Shown: positions 1 through 9,661, counted from the stretch's first letter. The stretch is DNA of 64,000 bases from Methylogaea oryzae (GCF_019669985.1 NZ_AP019782.1:2846001-2910000), one strand, 5' to 3'. Notes: generated by a model from the letters alone, not told the origin. Numbers and translations: made by a program.

Positions 1-1172
1 ACCTCGGGCAAGGTATCGCGCAGGGACAGCGGCAGCCATTGCGCCATGGAATTGCCCCGGACATTGAGGCCCGTGTCGGCGGCGCCTTCGACGCGCAGCA
101 AGTGGGCGACGATAGAGGGCGACACCAGCAGCTGATAGCAACGCAGGAAGGCATTGCCGAGGAAATGCAGCAGCACCAGGGATTCCAACCCCAGCGCCAG
201 TTCCATGAACATGAAGCCCACCTGGCCGATGGAAGCGTAGGCGATCTGGCCTTTAATGCTGGACTGCGCTTTTTCCGAGAGGGCGGCGACGATGACGGTT
301 AGCAGCCCGATGACGAACACCATCAACCGGGTGATGAACATAAAGCCCCAAATCGGGAGGGTGCGCAGCAGCAGGAACACGCCGAGGTGGACGGACAAGG
401 CGCCGTAGAAAATCGCGCTGGAGGGAGTGGGGCCTTCCATGGCGCGGGGCAACCAAAAGCAAAACGGGAACTGCGCCGACTTGCCGCAGGCAGCGATGGT
501 GATGAACCAGGACAACACGAACAGCGCCGTCAAATTGGCCGGCAGCACGGTGTCGTTACCGAACAACTGCGCCAACTCCGCGAAATGGTTGCCGCCATGC
601 AATATCTGGTGGCTGAACCAGGCGCCCAGCAACAGGCCGATGTCGCAAAACCGATAGATGCTGTAGGCGCGCAGCGCGTTGCGAATCGGCTGGACGCGGT
701 GCCGGTAGAAAGCGATCAGCAGGAACGAGGCGATGCCGACGATTTCCCAGCCGGCGAACAACACGTCCAGCGAACCGGACAGCACCACCATGTTCAAGCC
801 CAGCACGAAGGCGAAGATGGTCAGGAAAAACCGTTTATAGCCGGCCTCGCGGTGCAGGTAATAGCGGCAGTAACGCACGATGACGGAAAAAATCACCCAC
901 ACGGCGAACAGATAGGCCGCGCTGATCCGGTCCAGGTAGAACAGCACCGGCAACTGATAATCGCCGCTGGAATACACGGTAAACCACAGGTATTCGTAGC
1001 CGCCGAAACCGTGGGCCGCCCACATGCCCAGTAGCGCCAGTATGCAGCCGCCGAGGAGCCGGGTCGCCCAGGAGCTGATGACGGCGATCCGTTTCTCGCT
1101 GCGGCCGAACAAGGCGATGAGCAGCAGCCCCAGCAGGGGCACGAATTGGCAGGCCAAAAGCAGTACGTTCAT
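1..1172 (-). CDS. dabB: DabB-type proton-conducting membrane subunit (NuoL-like), C-terminus beyond window
   Basis: Reading the minus strand from the ATG at 1172 gives about 390 codons of a very hydrophobic protein with no stop before the window edge, so the C-terminal part is missing. It looks like the NuoL/MrpA ion-translocating subunits, with many membrane helices and a stretch around residues 120-135 (LFAGWEIVGIASFLLIAFY) typical of the proton_antipo_M family. The start overlaps the dabA stop in an ATGA, so the two are translationally coupled. In the family, DabB is the membrane half of the DAB complex, which couples a cation gradient to DabA-driven conversion of CO2 to bicarbonate in the cytoplasm. 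The dabB call rests mainly on the dabA neighbour; alone it could be any NuoL-like protein. Confidence 0.88.
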   Translation of the reverse strand, partial: MNVLLLACQFVPLLGLLLIALFGRSEKRIAVISSWATRLLGGCILALLGMWAAHGFGGYEYLWFTVYSSGDYQLPVLFYLDRISAAYLFAVWVIFSVIVRYCRYYLHREAGYKRFFLTIFAFVLGLNMVVLSGSLDVLFAGWEIVGIASFLLIAFYRHRVQPIRNALRAYSIYRFCDIGLLLGAWFSHQILHGGNHFAELAQLFGNDTVLPANLTALFVLSWFITIAACGKSAQFPFCFWLPRAMEGPTPSSAIFYGALSVHLGVFLLLRTLPIWGFMFITRLMVFVIGLLTVIVAALSEKAQSSIKGQIAYASIGQVGFMFMELALGLESLVLLHFLGNAFLRCYQLLVSPSIVAHLLRVEGAADTGLNVRGNSMAQWLPLSLRDTLPE

Positions 1173-3778
1173 GGCTGGCTCTTCGTCAAAAGGTGAACGG
1201 GGATGGTTTTATTGCGACCGGGGAAAATGGCCGCCGAGCTCGCCGCCGCCGGCACTTCGAATTCCGCCGGCAAGTCCACGTCTTCCCAACCCTGCCGCGA
1301 ATACAAACGCGTTTCCCGGCTGAGGGGATCGTGGCAAGCCAGCCTGATCCATTCGTTATCGACCCATTCCTTCAGCTCGCCCAAGCGAGACAAGGCCGCT
1401 TCCACGATCTCGCGGCTTTGCTCGATGACGATCAACAGCCTGGCCGGTTCGTGCACTTCGATCATCTGCGACGGCAAGCCGGTGCGAAGGTCTCCCTCGA
1501 CGCCGTTGGCCACGCCCAGCAGGCCGATGACGTTGTGCGGCAGCTTGGTGCCGGCGCCGTAGACCGAATTGTCGATGCGGGAGAACAGGTATTCCAGGTT
1601 GATGCCGCCGCACACCGGAATGATGGCGGACAGTATTTTCACGAGAATATCGCCCCGCGGATCGGACTTGGGATCGTAGGAATGAAGGAACGCGCGCCGA
1701 TCCAGGAACAGATTGGTCGTCAACGCCCGCTCGCCCACCACGCAATAGAGATTGTTGGAGTGGTTGAGCTCCGGCCGGGGCTCGAAAATGGACGAGGCGC
1801 GCGCTTTGACGTGCTCGTGGGACAGCTTGGCCGAAGCCGATTCCGGCCCCAGCTCGAACCAGCGGCAGCGTTCGTGGGCATTCCTTTCCAGCGCCTCCCG
1901 CATCGCCTGCTGGAACGACTCCAGGCCGGCCGCCGGGTGTTGCGCCAGCAAATGCTGGTCGAAATAGGTCACTTCGTCGCGGCTGGTGTTGTGCAAGGCG
2001 GCCACGAAGCGGGTAGCCGGCGGAATGTCGATGCCGCGCTCGCGCAACACCGCCCGCACGGTTTCGTCGTTGGCCATCCAGGCGAAGGCGCGGGCGTTGG
2101 GCGCACCCGGTTTGCCGGCGCAAGCGCCGCAATCGTAAGCGGCGAAATGGGGATTGTTGGCGCTGCTGGAGCCGTGGGCCACCACCACCACCAGGGGCGC
2201 GAAGTTTTGCGTCAAGCCGATGTTGCGCAGCAACCCCTCGATGCGGTCGGCCATTTCGGTGTGGGAAAAGCCCAGCAAGCGGCCGTCTTCCGTGGGCTCG
2301 TCGCTTTCCCGCAGCAAATGCAGGCGGGTATGGGCTTGCACTTCGCTCAATTGCTGGATTTTGGGCAGCAGCGAGCCGGGACGGAACACGTCCCAGGCCA
2401 GGCGGGCGGCGTAGCCCAGGCCCAGGGTTTGCGTGTAAACCCAGTTGCGCACCATGGACTGAGGCGTGAAATGCAGCTTCCCCAGCTTGACGCGCGCGGG
2501 CTTTTCCTCGGCGGGCGCCGGGTGCAGCCTGGATTCGAGCACCAAATGCTTGGGCTGGATCACCACCGGGCATTGCGCCACCGGATAGGCGTCGTCCAGC
2601 CCTTTATAGAGGAAGTCGATGCCGAAGAAGCCGGCGGCGCCGAAGGTTTCGATGCGCGGATCAATCTCCTCCAAATGGCGGCGCAGCGAACACTCGCGGT
2701 CGTCGATGCAGAAAAACGCCTGGGCCATGGGAACGGCTTTGTCCGACGACGCGATGGCCGCCGGCGCAGCCTGCACTTTCAGGGCTTGCAGCAGTTCCGC
2801 GTGGAGGGAAAACTCCATGGCTTCGTGCCACACCTTGAGGCGCAGGGGAACCAACGGTTTCGCCGTGGCGTCGGCCAACCGCGGAACTTGACTGAGGTGG
2901 GGCAGTTTGGCGACGGGCAGGAAGCCGGCCCCGCGCTTCCGGTGCAGGAAGGCCAGCTCGCAGGCCAATTCCACCGCGATGAGCTCCTTCAGGGATATGC
3001 GGCGTTTCGCCAGCAAGGCTTGCGGGTTCTGCTCGATCAAATGCACCATGCCGGCCCAGCCGGGATGGGCCAGCAGCATCTCCATGACGTATTGCTCGTA
3101 CAGCGGCTCCGACCCGACGATTTCCCCCAGACAGGCCAATATGGCCTCGTCCGCGCTTTGATTGATCACGGCGCGGGCGGAAGTTTCGCTAAAGGGATGC
3201 AGCGGGATGACGCTGTTCTCCACCAAGCGCCATACGCAATCCCACAGGGATTCCCCGTCGCGGGCCACGCTCCAGCCGCTGATGCCCTGGTCCAAGAAAT
3301 TCGCCACCAAGCGGAACAGGATGGGATGAACCAAGGCGTTCAAATTGACTTGGATATGGGTCAGCCAGCGCTCCCTGATGCCATGGTTGGCAAGGGAAAC
3401 GGGCGGGTAATGCACCTCGTCGTCCGTCTGGAACAGCGATTCGCGCAGGGCGGCCGAATTGCCGCGGCCCGCGCCCGAATGCTCCAGGGCCCAATCGATG
3501 GCGAAATCCCGAATCCTGCCCTCCCGGTACATCGCCTGGTAATCGGCCAGCGGCAAGTAGCTGCGCGCGCCGAACAGGTTGGCCGCTATCGCCACGCCTT
3601 CGTGAAACGGGCGGTCTTGCACCGCGTGCAGCGTGTTGTGGTGGATGAAGTCCTTGATCGGACCTTGAGTGGGCAACCAATGGGCGATGCGCTCTATCGC
3701 CGTATCGAGATGAAAGCCGGACGATCCGGGAACGTCGTCGTAGTCGGGTAACTTCGCCGCCAATGCTGATTTAGACAT
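1169..3778 (-). CDS. dabA: DabA, zinc-dependent inorganic-carbon accumulation subunit (DUF2309/UPF0753)
   Basis: 869 aa, the usual length for DabA. The beta-carbonic-anhydrase-like zinc site is visible: Cys357 and Asp359 in FFCIDDREC, His535 in VVVVAHGSSS and Cys550 in AAYDCGACAG. These match the C-x-D ... H ... C set known for Halothiobacillus DabA (Cys351, Asp353, His524, Cys539). DabA is thought to be a vectorial carbonic anhydrase that hydrates CO2 in the cytoplasm when partnered with DabB. The ATG at 3778 begins MSKSALAAKL. It is followed directly by dabB with a 4-base overlap. No LysR regulator or RuBisCO gene lies nearby in the window, so the metabolic use (CO2 fixation or anaplerosis) cannot be read here. 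Confidence 0.95.
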   Translation of the reverse strand: MSKSALAAKLPDYDDVPGSSGFHLDTAIERIAHWLPTQGPIKDFIHHNTLHAVQDRPFHEGVAIAANLFGARSYLPLADYQAMYREGRIRDFAIDWALEHSGAGRGNSAALRESLFQTDDEVHYPPVSLANHGIRERWLTHIQVNLNALVHPILFRLVANFLDQGISGWSVARDGESLWDCVWRLVENSVIPLHPFSETSARAVINQSADEAILACLGEIVGSEPLYEQYVMEMLLAHPGWAGMVHLIEQNPQALLAKRRISLKELIAVELACELAFLHRKRGAGFLPVAKLPHLSQVPRLADATAKPLVPLRLKVWHEAMEFSLHAELLQALKVQAAPAAIASSDKAVPMAQAFFCIDDRECSLRRHLEEIDPRIETFGAAGFFGIDFLYKGLDDAYPVAQCPVVIQPKHLVLESRLHPAPAEEKPARVKLGKLHFTPQSMVRNWVYTQTLGLGYAARLAWDVFRPGSLLPKIQQLSEVQAHTRLHLLRESDEPTEDGRLLGFSHTEMADRIEGLLRNIGLTQNFAPLVVVVAHGSSSANNPHFAAYDCGACAGKPGAPNARAFAWMANDETVRAVLRERGIDIPPATRFVAALHNTSRDEVTYFDQHLLAQHPAAGLESFQQAMREALERNAHERCRWFELGPESASAKLSHEHVKARASSIFEPRPELNHSNNLYCVVGERALTTNLFLDRRAFLHSYDPKSDPRGDILVKILSAIIPVCGGINLEYLFSRIDNSVYGAGTKLPHNVIGLLGVANGVEGDLRTGLPSQMIEVHEPARLLIVIEQSREIVEAALSRLGELKEWVDNEWIRLACHDPLSRETRLYSRQGWEDVDLPAEFEVPAAASSAAIFPGRNKTIPVHLLTKSQP

Positions 3779-3981
3779 GAATTTTCACCGAACGGCCCGC
3801 GCCGCAAAGAAACGATAGTCTTTATGGCGTTGGTTTAGCAGCGTTCATGCCAGCCGTTTCGGCACGGCTCCGGACAATATTTTCAATGACTTGCGAAGAA
3901 CGTCGCGAGGCGGGGCCAGCGGCGGTGGTTGAAAAGCCCCGGCGGGCGGTGCTAATCAACCAGGCGGGGCGGGAATGCGCG

Positions 3982-4623
3982 TTACGCCGCTTTCCCCAAA
4001 ATGGGAAACAGGGCGGACAGTCCCTTGGCGATGAACTCCACCGCGATGGAGGCCAAAATCAGGCCCATGACGCGGGTCACCACGTTCATGCCGGTCCGGC
4101 CCATCACCAAGGCGAGCTTGGGGGCCGAAAGCAAGGCGGCCAAGACGATGGCGGCCACCGACAGGATGACCGCGCCCACCAGCAGATAGTGAGCCAGGGA
4201 ATGCTCCATATGGGCGTAAACGATGGCCGTACTGATGGCCCCCGGCCCGCTGAGCAAGGGAATGGCCAACGGCACCACCGCCACGGACTCCTTGTCGTAG
4301 GACTCGGCGCGCTCCTCCGGCGTGTGCCGGGCCCGGTCATGGGAGGCGCGCAGCATGGAAATGCCCATCAACAGCACGAGGATGCCGCCGGCGACCCGGA
4401 AGGCCGGAATGCCTATGCCGAAAAAGCGCAGGATCGGCTCGCCGAGCAGCAGAGCGACCAACAACACCATGGCTACGGCGGAGGCGCAGACGATGGCGGT
4501 GCGCCGCCTATCCTCCGGCGTGCGATTGGTGGTCAGCGAAATGAAAGTCGGAATGGCGCCCACCGGATTCACCACGGAAACTAGGCCGGCCAACAGTTGC
4601 AGGTATTCGTTCAAATTCAGCAT
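3982..4623 (-). CDS. MarC family (UPF0056) integral membrane protein
   Basis: 213 aa with six hydrophobic segments, starting MLNLNEYLQLLAGLVSVVNP. The VNPVGAIPTF motif near residue 20 and the LLSGPGAIST motif near residue 125 are the two conserved NP/GPGA re-entrant signatures of the MarC/YchE/YhgN family. The family is widespread and its substrate is not established; early links to multiple antibiotic resistance were withdrawn. It is a single gene, not obviously in an operon with dabA (203 bp apart) or the two-component genes (322 bp apart). Confidence 0.88.
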   Translation of the reverse strand: MLNLNEYLQLLAGLVSVVNPVGAIPTFISLTTNRTPEDRRRTAIVCASAVAMVLLVALLLGEPILRFFGIGIPAFRVAGGILVLLMGISMLRASHDRARHTPEERAESYDKESVAVVPLAIPLLSGPGAISTAIVYAHMEHSLAHYLLVGAVILSVAAIVLAALLSAPKLALVMGRTGMNVVTRVMGLILASIAVEFIAKGLSALFPILGKAA

Positions 4624-4945
4624 GCATCGTCAAACGCGTCGGCGCGGATGCCGCCCGGATTGTCCAAAGGCGTCGGGATCGGCTTTCTGCGGAAATCGAA
4701 AAAAGCAGCGACGTCAACAATAGGCATAGAAGGGGGCCAAGGAGGGACGACGTCGCTGGTGCGTCAGGTAGGATACACATCAAATATCAGGCAATCATCG
4801 TGCCAACGATGCATAACCCCGTGTCACCGGGGATAGACGAGGCCGGCCGGTCTCTCGCTCCGCTATATCGGTTGAAATGCACCGGACGCTGCGTGGAAAA
4901 CCCCCGAACCTTGGCAGCTCCGAGCCCGATTGCCTTGGGCAAGGC
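4624..4945. other. 322-bp intergenic region upstream of the MarC gene
   Basis: No credible gene is seen. It holds the presumed promoter of the minus-strand MarC gene and the 3' end of the two-component operon. A small stem (CCCCG/CGGGG, loop of six) at 4817-4832 lies about 115 bp beyond the response-regulator stop and has no T-run, so it is a weak terminator candidate at best. Confidence 0.4.
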
Positions 4946-6334
4946 TTAGGCCTCCGAAGCTTTCAAACCATATTTGCGCACCCGATAGCGCAAAGTTTCG
5001 CGGGTGGCGCCCAAATCCCGGGCGGCGGCGGTCAGGTTGTGGCCGGCGCGCTCCAGGGCGATCTTGATGATATGGCGATCCATGTCGTCCAAGGCCATGC
5101 TGCCGTCCAAGGGAAGGAAAATGCCGTTGTCGACGACGCCGGCCGCCGCCGACGGGGCCGCTTGCCCTGGCAGTTGCAGCCACAGGGAGGGCAGCACCGG
5201 ACCGTCGGCGAACAACACGCAGCGCTCGATGACGTTGCGCAACTCTCGGACGTTGCCCGGCCAATTGTGCGCCCGCAGCTTGCTCCACACCTCGTCCGGA
5301 ATGACGCTGACCTGCTTGCCCGCCTTGGCGTTGAACTCCGCCACGAACAGCGGCACCAGGTCGTCCAGGTCTTCCTTGGACTCCCTTAACGGCGGCAGGG
5401 TCAGGCGGAACACGCTGAGACGGTGGAACAGGTCGGCGCGGAAGTCGCCGTCCCCCACCATTTTCTCCAGGTCGCGATGGCTGGCGGCGATGATCTGCAC
5501 GTCCACGGCGATCTCTTTCTCTCCCCCCAGGCGCCGCACCTTGCGGTCCTCGATGGCCTTGAGCAGCTTGGCCTGCAAGTCGGGCGCCATTTCGCCGATT
5601 TCGTCGAGGAACAAGGTGCCGCCGGAAGCTTGTTCCAGCAACCCCCGGTGGCGGCCGGCGGCGCCGGTGAAGGCGCCGGCTTCGTGGCCGAACAATTCCG
5701 ACTCCAGCAATTCCCGGGGCAGCGCGGCGCAATTGAGTTCCACCAGCGGCTGCTGGGCGCGCGGCCCACCGTAGTGCAGGATGCGCGCCGCCAATCCCTT
5801 GCCGGTGCCGGTTTCTCCGCCCAGGATCAAGGCGCTGAACGGCACCTGGGTCAGCTTGCCCAGCATCAGGCGCACCTCCTGGGCCTTGGCGCTGCGGCCG
5901 ACGTAAGCTTCGGGCGCATAACGGCGGTGGCGCGACTGGGTCTGGTCGATGATGCGCCGTTGCAGGTTGGCGTTGCGCATGGCGCTGGTGGTCACCAGGT
6001 CCAGGCGCTCCAGGTCGCAGGGCTTTTCCAGAAAGTCGTAGGCGCCCAGGCGCAAGGCGCGCACCGAGTCGCGCACGCTGCCGTAGCCGGTCAGCAGCAG
6101 CCATTCCGCATGCGCCGCCTTGCCTTTGACCTCCTCCATCAAATCCAGGGCATTGCCGTCCGGCAGGTTCATGTCCGAAATGACCAGGAGCGGGTCCAAC
6201 CGCTGGTCCAGCAGCCAGCGGCGGGCTTCCGCCATGTTGGCGGCCAGGGTCACTTCCCAACCGAGTTTTTCGTAGTGCCGCGACAATTCGGCGCCCAGCA
6301 GCTTCTCGTCTTCGATCAACAGCAATGTGTTCAT
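4946..6334 (-). CDS. NtrC-family sigma-54-dependent response regulator
   Basis: 462 aa from the ATG at 6334, which overlaps the kinase stop in an ATGA; an in-frame upstream start exists but lies inside the kinase gene. Domains in order: receiver (residues 1-115, phospho-acceptor Asp54 in VISDMNLPDG, switch Lys in FLEKP), AAA+ sigma-54 interaction domain (about 143-370, Walker A GGETGTGKG at 171-179, the sigma-54 contact loop GAFTGA at 218-223, and an Asp-Glu Walker B in TLFLDEIGEM), and a C-terminal Fis-type helix-turn-helix (LTAAARDLGATRETLRYRVR). It should activate sigma-54 promoters when phosphorylated by the partner kinase. Targets are unknown. Confidence 0.96.
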   Translation of the reverse strand: MNTLLLIEDEKLLGAELSRHYEKLGWEVTLAANMAEARRWLLDQRLDPLLVISDMNLPDGNALDLMEEVKGKAAHAEWLLLTGYGSVRDSVRALRLGAYDFLEKPCDLERLDLVTTSAMRNANLQRRIIDQTQSRHRRYAPEAYVGRSAKAQEVRLMLGKLTQVPFSALILGGETGTGKGLAARILHYGGPRAQQPLVELNCAALPRELLESELFGHEAGAFTGAAGRHRGLLEQASGGTLFLDEIGEMAPDLQAKLLKAIEDRKVRRLGGEKEIAVDVQIIAASHRDLEKMVGDGDFRADLFHRLSVFRLTLPPLRESKEDLDDLVPLFVAEFNAKAGKQVSVIPDEVWSKLRAHNWPGNVRELRNVIERCVLFADGPVLPSLWLQLPGQAAPSAAAGVVDNGIFLPLDGSMALDDMDRHIIKIALERAGHNLTAAARDLGATRETLRYRVRKYGLKASEA

Positions 6335-7782
6335 GGATGGCTTAGCGGAGTTTCCGGCAGGGTGAGGGTAACGCAAGCGCCGTGGGGCTGGCGGTTGGAG
6401 AATTTCAGCTTGCCGCCTTGGTCTTGCACGTAGCGCTGCACAACGGCCAACCCCAGCCCCGTGCCGCCGGCATGGGTGGTGCGGAAGGCGCGTATGCCCT
6501 GCTCCAGTATCTCCCGGGGAAACCCGGGGCCGTCGTCGCTGACGGTCAGGACCACCTCGCCCTGCCCCGCCCGCAGCGACACGCTGACGGTGCCGGGCGA
6601 CGCGCCCAAGGCCTCGGCGGCGTTCAACACCAGGTTCAGCACGCTCTGCCGCAGGCCCGGCTCGATCAAAAATACCGGCAGGCTAAGGGGTACGTCCAGC
6701 AGCAATTCGATGTGCTCCGGAATTTGGTAACGCACCAGGGCCATCAGTTCCCGCAACAGCCGCACGGCGTCGAATTCGCTGGGAGGCGACGGGGAGTGGC
6801 GGCTTTGATCCAGCACGCCGTTGAGCAAACGCGCCATGCGCCGCAGTTCGTCGACGATCAGGTCCAGGCGCTCGGCCTGGTCCGAAGGCTCCAATTCCCG
6901 CCGCAAATTGGCGCAAGCGATTTGTATGCCGGCAAGGGGATTGCGCAACTCGTGGGCCAATTCCGCCGCCATTTCGCCCACCGCCGCCAGGCGTTCGGCC
7001 CGCGCGAGGCTGCGCTGCTGTTCCAGCAACGCGTGGGTAGCCACGTGCACTTCCGCTTGCAGGGAATGGGCGTGGCGGCGCTTTTCCTCCTCCAGCTCCG
7101 CCAAGCGCACCACCATGTCGTTATAGCTGTGAAACACTGGTTCCAGCAGCGGGTCCAGGTGATGGGTGGCGATGGGACGGAAGTCCTCTTCCGCCAAGCG
7201 GGCCAGCAACTGCTTGAGGTCGTTGAGGGGAATGAGGATACGCTTGTGAAAAAACCAGCCGGCCAGCAGCAGAATGGCCGTCAACGTCACCAGCGCCAAG
7301 TCCAGTTCCGTTTGCGTGCCGGCGCTCAGTTCGTCCAAGGCCCGGCCGCGCTGCTCCGTTTCGTCGTCCAGAATGCGGCCCATGGCGCCCAAGGCCGACA
7401 CCAGCGCGATGCGGTTTTCCCTGGCGGCGGCCACGTCGGGATTGCTCTTCAATCCGCCGAGCAAGCTTTGCACCTCGTTCAGCCGCATCGGCGTCATCGG
7501 CGACAAGTGCGCGTCCTGTTGGTGGAACACCGCCAAATCGCGCCGCAGTTGCTCCACCGCCGGAGGCGGCAAAGGCGCGGCGCCGGACAGCGCGTCCATC
7601 AACAACGCTTGCAGGTCGACCGCCACGCTTTCCACCTGATGGGAATAAGTGACGTAGCCGCGGATGCGATCCAGGCGCTGGAGATTGCGCCAAATCATGC
7701 CGCCGAGTATGGCCAATACGAGCACTAAAAGTCCGAGCAGCGCGATCGCGCGGCTATGCACCGGATAACGGTAGGGCTTCAT
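6331..7782 (-). CDS. membrane sensor histidine kinase (NtrB/ZraS-like)
   Basis: 483 aa from the ATG of MKPYRYPVHS; an extra 16 upstream codons are possible but less likely. One transmembrane helix at about 11-30 and another at about 163-180 bracket a periplasmic segment of about 130 residues. Then come a HAMP-like linker, a coiled coil (LAELEEEKRRHAHSLQAEV), a HisKA dimerisation helix with the phospho-acceptor His277 in ELAHELRNPLAG, and a HATPase_c domain with NLVLNAAEA (N box), SDDGPGFP (G1) and GGTGLGLAVV (G2). It is coupled to the response regulator by a 4-base overlap. The sensed signal is unknown; a DUF2490 gene lies just upstream on the same strand. Confidence 0.95.
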   Translation of the reverse strand: MKPYRYPVHSRAIALLGLLVLVLAILGGMIWRNLQRLDRIRGYVTYSHQVESVAVDLQALLMDALSGAAPLPPPAVEQLRRDLAVFHQQDAHLSPMTPMRLNEVQSLLGGLKSNPDVAAARENRIALVSALGAMGRILDDETEQRGRALDELSAGTQTELDLALVTLTAILLLAGWFFHKRILIPLNDLKQLLARLAEEDFRPIATHHLDPLLEPVFHSYNDMVVRLAELEEEKRRHAHSLQAEVHVATHALLEQQRSLARAERLAAVGEMAAELAHELRNPLAGIQIACANLRRELEPSDQAERLDLIVDELRRMARLLNGVLDQSRHSPSPPSEFDAVRLLRELMALVRYQIPEHIELLLDVPLSLPVFLIEPGLRQSVLNLVLNAAEALGASPGTVSVSLRAGQGEVVLTVSDDGPGFPREILEQGIRAFRTTHAGGTGLGLAVVQRYVQDQGGKLKFSNRQPHGACVTLTLPETPLSHP

Positions 7783-7863
7783 GTGTCGATACGCTCTTCC
7801 ATTGCCGGGGCCGAGTCCCCAGGGCCGCATGGCGGATGGGAACCCGGGCGCCCGACGACGCGG

Positions 7864-8586
7864 CTAAAAATTGACGAACAACGATCCCATAACCATATGA
7901 TGCATCGTATTGTTGGTGTGCGTCGCATCGTCCAGATACTGGTTCAAATAACCGAATTCGGTGCGGAAATTCGGATTGAAGGTCCAACCGAGCCCCGCGA
8001 ATGCGCGGTTCTGGTCGAAGCCCGACTTGCCGCCGAATCGGGTTGAGTTGGCGCGAACGAAAAATTCGTCCCAGGCAATCAAGCTCAAACGGGGTTCGAA
8101 GTCGAGCGGATGCATAAAGCGGATCATTTGCCGCGGCCGGACGCGAACGTCGCTCCCCCTCAAATAATTGCTTTCGACCATCGTCCGGAACGTGAAGGTA
8201 CCGAAATCGGTCGGCAAAACGTAACGGAACGCGGGCCACACATCCTGCTGGGAAATATAGGACTTGCCGACGTTCTGGGTGGGCAGCCACGTATAGCCCG
8301 CCCAGATTGTCGCGCGATCGCTCAGCGAATACCCCACCGCCGCACGGACCATGCCCTGATACCAGTGCCCCCAGTTCTGGTCGAAGCGGGATTGGCCTTC
8401 CAGCCATACGCGCCCTTTCTCCAGGCTTGGATCTATCACCTTCAAGCTGCCTTCGCCGACCACTTGCAGCCAGCTTCCCGCATCTTGAAACAAGTCGTCG
8501 ACCGCCTGCGCCGGGGACGACAAAAGGCAAAAAACGCCCAAAACGACTGCCGGAATCCTAAGGCAAGCGGTGATTTTTTTTCTCAT
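7864..8586 (-). CDS. DUF2490 outer-membrane beta-barrel protein
   Basis: 240 aa from the ATG at 8586, supported by a strong ribosome site (AGAGGAG, 8 nt upstream on the minus strand). A longer reading exists but its N-terminus lacks signal-peptide character, whereas this start gives a clear Sec signal (MRKKITACLRIPAVVLGVFC, cleavage after SPAQA). The mature part is rich in alternating strands with aromatic ends (GHWYQGMVRAAVGYSLSDRA, WAGYTW) and finishes with Phe (GSLFVNF), as outer-membrane barrels do. DUF2490 proteins have no fixed function. It is separated by about 80 bp from the downstream histidine kinase gene and may be co-transcribed with it. Confidence 0.85.
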   Translation of the reverse strand: MRKKITACLRIPAVVLGVFCLLSSPAQAVDDLFQDAGSWLQVVGEGSLKVIDPSLEKGRVWLEGQSRFDQNWGHWYQGMVRAAVGYSLSDRATIWAGYTWLPTQNVGKSYISQQDVWPAFRYVLPTDFGTFTFRTMVESNYLRGSDVRVRPRQMIRFMHPLDFEPRLSLIAWDEFFVRANSTRFGGKSGFDQNRAFAGLGWTFNPNFRTEFGYLNQYLDDATHTNNTMHHMVMGSLFVNF

Positions 8587-8877
8587 ATGATTCACTCCTC
8601 TTTTTATAAATATAAACCGTCGATTCCGGCGTATGCATTTCTTCTGGCGTCGAATATCCATGCGCTTCGCCCATGAATATTGGCGACTTATCAAGGCAAA
8701 GAGCGCCAAAACCCGGCCGTTGTCCGGGGGTAGATCGAAACAACGCCGCCATTCAAGGCGTCTCTAACTGACAACAGGTGTCTTTGCCGCCCGCAAAAAC
8801 GCCAATGAATCGCAACCGGCGAGCGTCCCGGCGATTTCCGCCCGCGTAACGGCATCGGGGCACGCGCGGGATGGCGT

Positions 8878-9195
8878 TCAAACCGCCGATACCGCGTAAA
8901 CCAGCAGCCCGCAAACCGCCACCATGCAGGTCAGCGCTACTAAAAATAGCCCATCGGCGATCTTTTCCAGAAAGATGCCCCGCGCCAGGTGGGGCGTGCG
9001 CAAAGCCCAAAAAGCGACGGCGCTGGCGAGCAGGAACAGCAGCGAATCGGTGGCGAGCAGTTCGCCGCCGAAGATACTCGCGCGGCCGATGGAATTGATG
9101 ATGTGGAATAGGCTGATGCCGCCCATGCACACCCCCACCATGGACGAAGCCACAGTAAAGATGCGGACGAGCAGTTCGCTGCGAACGGAATTCAT
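8878..9195 (-). CDS. small integral membrane protein, function unknown
   Basis: 105 aa, starting MNSVRSELLVRIFTVASSMV. It has three hydrophobic segments (about 10-32, 48-66 and 80-103). I do not recognise a family. The hydrophobic pattern, the ATG start and the lack of any better reading frame across this stretch support it being real. It lies divergent from the SulP transporter with a 466-bp spacer and upstream of the DUF2490 gene. Confidence 0.6.
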   Translation of the reverse strand: MNSVRSELLVRIFTVASSMVGVCMGGISLFHIINSIGRASIFGGELLATDSLLFLLASAVAFWALRTPHLARGIFLEKIADGLFLVALTCMVAVCGLLVYAVSAV

Positions 9196-9661
9196 GGATG
9201 TCTCTATCCCTTATCGGTCTGCCGGCCATCCATAGGGTGGCCGATTAAGCGTGCCACGCCCGAAGCCAGAACCGTACCAACTTTATTGATTTTCGTTTTT
9301 TTCAAGGCTGCCAGACAGTTGCGGCAGGACGACAGACCCAATGCGGCGACACCCTGCTCGGCGACCAGTGCAAAACCACCGCCCCGGTGGTTTTGCACTA
9401 AGCGGCGCGCCGCACGCCGTTAAAACCGCTGTTGGCCGAAGAAGGAGGCCCTAGCCGCGGCATCCCCGGCCGCCGCACGGCGGTGGTGCAATTCAACCGG
9501 GCCGCCAGCTCATATCCACCACAGCCCGCGGCCAAGGTCGTCGCACGGCGGCGAACGAATTATGTAAGCATTTGATTAGGCGTACATTACCGCCGAGGCA
9601 AGAAATTGGCACAGCTCTGGCTTGGATCACGCTGAACAAACTTCCATCGGAATCGAAGACC
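9196..9661. other. 466-bp divergent intergenic region between a small membrane-protein gene and the SulP gene
   Basis: This region must hold the promoters for both flanking genes. It contains a perfect 15-bp inverted repeat with a 3-base spacer at 9367-9399, listed separately. A short minus-strand reading frame (64 codons, 9204-9398) has no recognisable features. The part near 9540-9600 (GAATTATGTAAGCATTTGATTAG) is more AT-rich than its surroundings and is the likeliest SulP promoter zone; I cannot place boxes with confidence. Confidence 0.5.
9367..9399. repeat. perfect 15-bp inverted repeat (CCC loop)
   Basis: The left arm AGTGCAAAACCACCG (9367-9381) is followed by CCC and its exact reverse complement (9385-9399). 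No T-run follows on either strand, so it is not a standard intrinsic terminator. It lies about 260 bp upstream of the SulP start and 170 bp upstream of the divergent gene. It could be an operator for a dimeric regulator, a hairpin in a long leader, or a relic of a mobile element. Confidence 0.8.

Noticed and set aside
1193-3751. Long open frame of about 850 codons on the plus strand opposite dabA
   Set aside because: It is the antisense of a strongly conserved gene in GC-rich DNA, with a Gln/His/Gly-rich translation and no domain signs.
9204-9398. 64-codon minus-strand frame in the SulP upstream region
   Set aside because: It begins inside the 15-bp inverted repeat, has no ribosome site and no recognisable features.
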